In this document: one piece after another, positions 5,677-7,993 of the stretch
Numbering within the stretch: the first letter of the stretch is position 1
Layout of the letters: each line of letters starts with the position of its first letter
NCBI GenBank assembly: GCA_021815835.1
Contig: JAKAZN010000064.1
Location: 1-7,993, forward strand
Source of the DNA: Pseudomonadota bacterium
GTDB lineage: Bacteria; Pseudomonadota; Alphaproteobacteria; Acetobacterales; Acetobacteraceae
Direction: 5' to 3'
Length of the DNA stretch: 7,993 bases
Program-made: the position numbers and the translations under genes
The notes under the pieces: generated by a model
Databases searched by the model: none
Told to the model about the DNA's origin: nothing
What the model saw: the letters and a program-made list of their open reading frames with translations, nothing else

Positions 5677-6398
5677 GCGGCGGGGACCTGCATCTCGCCC
5701 AGATAGGCCTCGCGGATCAGCGGGTTCTTGCGCAATTCCGCGGCACTGCCCGACAGCACCACCTGGCCGGTCTGCAGCACATAGGCGCGATGCGCGATGG
5801 ACAGCGCCATGTTCGCGTTCTGCTCCACCATGAAAATGGTGGTGCCCTGGCGATTGATGGTCTGGATGATTTCGAACACCTGCTCGACGAAGATCGGCGA
5901 CAGCCCCATGGAGGGCTCGTCCATGCAGATCAGCCGCGGCCGGGCCATCAGCGCGCGGCCCATCGCCACCATCTGCTGCTCGCCCCCCGAAAGCGTGCCG
6001 GCAATCTGGTTGCGCCGCTCCTTCACGCGCGGGAACAGCGTATAGACCCGTTCCAGATCCTCATCGAATTCGGGACCGCGGGAGCGCAGATAGGCGCCCA
6101 TCTCCAGATTCTCGAAAACCGTCATCCGCGCGAACAGCCGTCGCGCTTCCAGCACCGGGGCGATGCCGCGCTTCACCCGCTCGGCGGTGGGAAGCTTCTC
6201 GATCGGCTTGCCGTCGAAGATCACCGTGCCGCGCACCGGGCGCACGACGCCCATGATGGTCTTCATGGTGGTCGATTTGCCGCAGGCATTGCCGCCGAGC
6301 AGGCAGACGATCTCGCCCTGTTCGATCTCGTAATTGACCTTCTTCAGGACGTGCAGGTCGCCGTAGTAGGTGTCGATCTCCTTGAACTCAAGCAGCAT
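5673..6398 (-). CDS. livF: Branched-chain amino acid-type ABC transporter ATP-binding protein, LivF-like
   Basis: A 241-aa cytoplasmic ATPase, the usual LivF length, powering import of amino acids or other small carboxylate/amide compounds through a HAAT-type importer. Motifs in order: Walker A GGNACGKST (35-43), a Q-loop-region segment 'APVLEARRLFARMTVFENLEMGAY' (80-103, where typical LivF has 'VPEGRR'), the ABC signature LSGGEQQ (136-142), Walker B 'RLICMDEP' (155-162) and 'VEQNANMAL' (191-199) in the switch region. The Walker A Cys39 and the 'LEA' in place of 'PEG' deviate from E. coli-like LivF but keep the essential Gly, Lys and Ser. The start at 6398 is chosen for 'MLLEFKEIDTYYG' and a GGGGAGA Shine-Dalgarno nearby; a longer frame to 6440 adds a proline-rich stretch inside the neighbour. 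It overlaps the end of the livM-livG fusion by 11 bp. The symbol denotes the subunit type, not a proven substrate. Confidence 0.93.
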   Translation of the reverse strand: MLLEFKEIDTYYGDLHVLKKVNYEIEQGEIVCLLGGNACGKSTTMKTIMGVVRPVRGTVIFDGKPIEKLPTAERVKRGIAPVLEARRLFARMTVFENLEMGAYLRSRGPEFDEDLERVYTLFPRVKERRNQIAGTLSGGEQQMVAMGRALMARPRLICMDEPSMGLSPIFVEQVFEIIQTINRQGTTIFMVEQNANMALSIAHRAYVLQTGQVVLSGSAAELRKNPLIREAYLGEMQVPAA

Positions 6399-7993
6399 CG
6401 CCGGTCTCCCCGGCGACGCCTGCGGTCGCGGCCTGGGCATTGCGGCCGAGATAGGCGCGCAAAACCTCCTCGTTGCGGCGCACCTCGTCGGGCGTGCCCT
6501 TGGCGATCACCTCGCCATGGTCCAGCACATAGACGGTGTCGGCCAGCCGCGTCACCACATCGAGCTTGTGTTCGATCAGCAGCACCGTCAGGCCGAGTTC
6601 CTTCAATCCCTTGATCTGCTCGGCAAGCTCCAGCGTTTCGGCCGGGTTCATCCCGGCGGTTGGTTCGTCGAGCAGCAGCAGTTTCGGGCGGGACGCCAGC
6701 GCGCGCGCGATCTCGGTGCGCCTGCGGTTGGCATAGGACAGGCCGCTGACCGCCTGGCCGGCGCGCGGCGTCAGGCGGTTGCCGAAGATCGCCAGGATCT
6801 CCATCGCCCAGTCGTCGGCATCGCGTTCCTCCCGCCGCGTGCCGGGCGGGCGGATGACCGCGGACAGCGCGCCCGTTCGCAGCCGCGCGTGCTGACCCAC
6901 CAGCACGTTCTGCAGCACGGTCAGGTTGGGAAACAGGCGGATGTTCTGGAAGGTGCGCGCGATCCCCTTGGCCAGGATCTGGTAGTCGTGCAGCCCGAGA
7001 ATCTCCTCGCCGCGAAAGCCGATGCTGCCGGAATCGGCCGGCACCAGCCCGGTGATGACGTTGAACAAGGTCGATTTGCCTGACCCGTTCGGCCCGATCA
7101 CCGCGACCACGCCGCCTTGCGGCACCTCCAGCTCGACCGCGTTCAGCGCCACCAGTCCGCCGAATTTTACCGTCACGCCGCGCACGTCCAGCACCGCCGC
7201 GCCGCCACGCGCCTCCCCGCCCAGACCCGGCAGTTTCAGCTCGCCGAAATCGCGCTGCACCACCGCGTGCTGCTGCTCGAAGCTCAGGGCCGCCGGCGGG
7301 CGATAGGCCGGGATCAGGCCCTGACGCCGGTACAGCATCATGAACACCAGGATGAAGCCGAAGATCAGTTCGATCGACGGCACCAGGTCGAGATGTTCCA
7401 ACCAGCGGTTCCCCACCAGCCGGCCCAGGCTGTTGAGCCAGCCGGTCAGATCCTCGAGCCACCAGGATTGCAGCAATTGCAGGAAGAAGGCGCCCGCCAC
7501 CGCGCCCCAGACGCTGCCGATGCCGCCGAAGACGATCATCACCAGGATCATCACCGAAACCGGGAATCCGAACATGTCCGGCGTCGCGGTCTGCAATTTT
7601 GCCACGTACAACACGCCCGTCGCACCCGCGAAGGCCGCGCCGGTGGCAAACGCGAGCAGCTTGAAGCGGGTGCGATTGACCCCCATCGCCCCGGCGGCGA
7701 TCTCATCCTCGCGGATCGCCATCCAGGCACGGCCGATTCGCGAATCCCGCAGACGGATGCTGACGAAGACCAGGAAACCCACCAGCAGGATCGCCACGTA
7801 GTAATAGGGCGTGGCGTTCACGCCGAAATTGTATCCCGCCAGATGCGGCGCCGCCACGCCGTTCAGACCGGCGGCGCCATTGGTCAGGCTGGCCCAGTTG
7901 CGGACCACGATCGGCACGATCTCGCCGAAGCCGAGCGTGACGATCGCCAGATAGTCCCCCTTGAGCCGCAAGGTCGGCGCGCCGAAGGCGATG
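6388..7993 (-). CDS. Fused LivM permease-LivG ATPase of a branched-chain amino acid-type ABC transporter (5' end outside window)
   Basis: 534 residues are visible, read from 7992 with no start codon in frame that fits a true N-terminus; the LivM part begins mid-domain at 'IAFGAPTLRLKGDYLAIV'. Visible residues 1 to about 221 are the membrane permease. Several hydrophobic helices surround the cytoplasmic coupling segment 'GRAWMAIREDEIAAGAMGVN' (87-106), the LivM EAA-like loop. A linker (about 222-267) leads into a complete LivG ATPase domain, starting near base 7195: Walker A GPNGSGKS (300-307), Q-loop 'RTFQN' (346-350), signature-position LSYANRRR (418-425), Walker B LLLLDEP (438-444) and switch His475. 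The signature reads LSYAN rather than LSYGQ or LSGGQ; I recall this in other fused LivMG proteins, so it may be normal for this subgroup. Fusion fixes permease-to-ATPase stoichiometry. LivF follows with an 11-bp overlap; livH is expected beyond the right edge. Confidence 0.93.
   Translation of the reverse strand, partial: IAFGAPTLRLKGDYLAIVTLGFGEIVPIVVRNWASLTNGAAGLNGVAAPHLAGYNFGVNATPYYYVAILLVGFLVFVSIRLRDSRIGRAWMAIREDEIAAGAMGVNRTRFKLLAFATGAAFAGATGVLYVAKLQTATPDMFGFPVSVMILVMIVFGGIGSVWGAVAGAFFLQLLQSWWLEDLTGWLNSLGRLVGNRWLEHLDLVPSIELIFGFILVFMMLYRRQGLIPAYRPPAALSFEQQHAVVQRDFGELKLPGLGGEARGGAAVLDVRGVTVKFGGLVALNAVELEVPQGGVVAVIGPNGSGKSTLFNVITGLVPADSGSIGFRGEEILGLHDYQILAKGIARTFQNIRLFPNLTVLQNVLVGQHARLRTGALSAVIRPPGTRREERDADDWAMEILAIFGNRLTPRAGQAVSGLSYANRRRTEIARALASRPKLLLLDEPTAGMNPAETLELAEQIKGLKELGLTVLLIEHKLDVVTRLADTVYVLDHGEVIAKGTPDEVRRNEEVLRAYLGRNAQAATAGVAGETGDAA

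Noticed and set aside
5463..6614. 383-codon plus-strand open frame across the small gene and livF
   Set aside because: It lies antisense to livF, which has all ABC motifs, and its product is a low-complexity Arg/His/Ala-rich sequence typical of shadow frames. The small gene in another frame at 5482 has the better ribosome site and a plausible signal peptide.

Overview
This is a GC-rich window packed with protein-coding genes. Its gene families, four-base ATGA gene overlaps and almost complete lack of spacers fit an alphaproteobacterium, perhaps a sphingomonad. That assignment is inference: no rRNA or other marker gene is present. I see no tRNA, rRNA, CRISPR array, insertion sequence or phage gene.

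Right end (7993 down to 5673, minus strand): an ABC importer of the branched-chain amino acid (HAAT/Liv) type. A LivM permease fused to a LivG ATPase runs off the right edge. It overlaps a separate LivF ATPase by 11 bp. The expected LivH permease and the periplasmic binding protein are not in the window.

Middle (5676 back to 5334): a small plus-strand gene (5482-5676, 64 aa, signal peptide or membrane anchor) ends tail to tail with livF, sharing one palindromic CTAG that is a stop on both strands. A 148-bp spacer follows. It holds a possible minus-strand promoter overlapped by a perfect 8+6+8 inverted repeat (5351-5372), plus smaller palindromes and a (CCGAT)x3 repeat.

Left two thirds (5333 down to 1, minus strand): a tightly coupled operon. 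In transcription order it encodes an FAD subunit, a [2Fe-2S] subunit, a metallo-beta-lactamase-fold hydrolase resembling N-acyl homoserine lactonases, a molybdopterin large subunit, an SDR-family protein, and the start of a probable AMP-forming acyl-CoA ligase cut by the left edge. The first four junctions are all ATGA overlaps.

The three Mo-hydroxylase subunits form a xanthine dehydrogenase/aldehyde oxidase-type enzyme. It is not a CO dehydrogenase, because the large subunit lacks the Cys-containing CoxL loop. Together with a lactonase-like hydrolase, a CoA ligase and an importer, the set looks like an uptake-and-catabolism module. The substrate could be a heterocycle, lactone or aldehyde; it cannot be named from sequence. 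The most striking oddity is the SDR: its cofactor-binding motifs are intact, but all four catalytic tetrad positions (Asn, Ser, Tyr, Lys) appear replaced (Gly, Gly, Ala, Arg).
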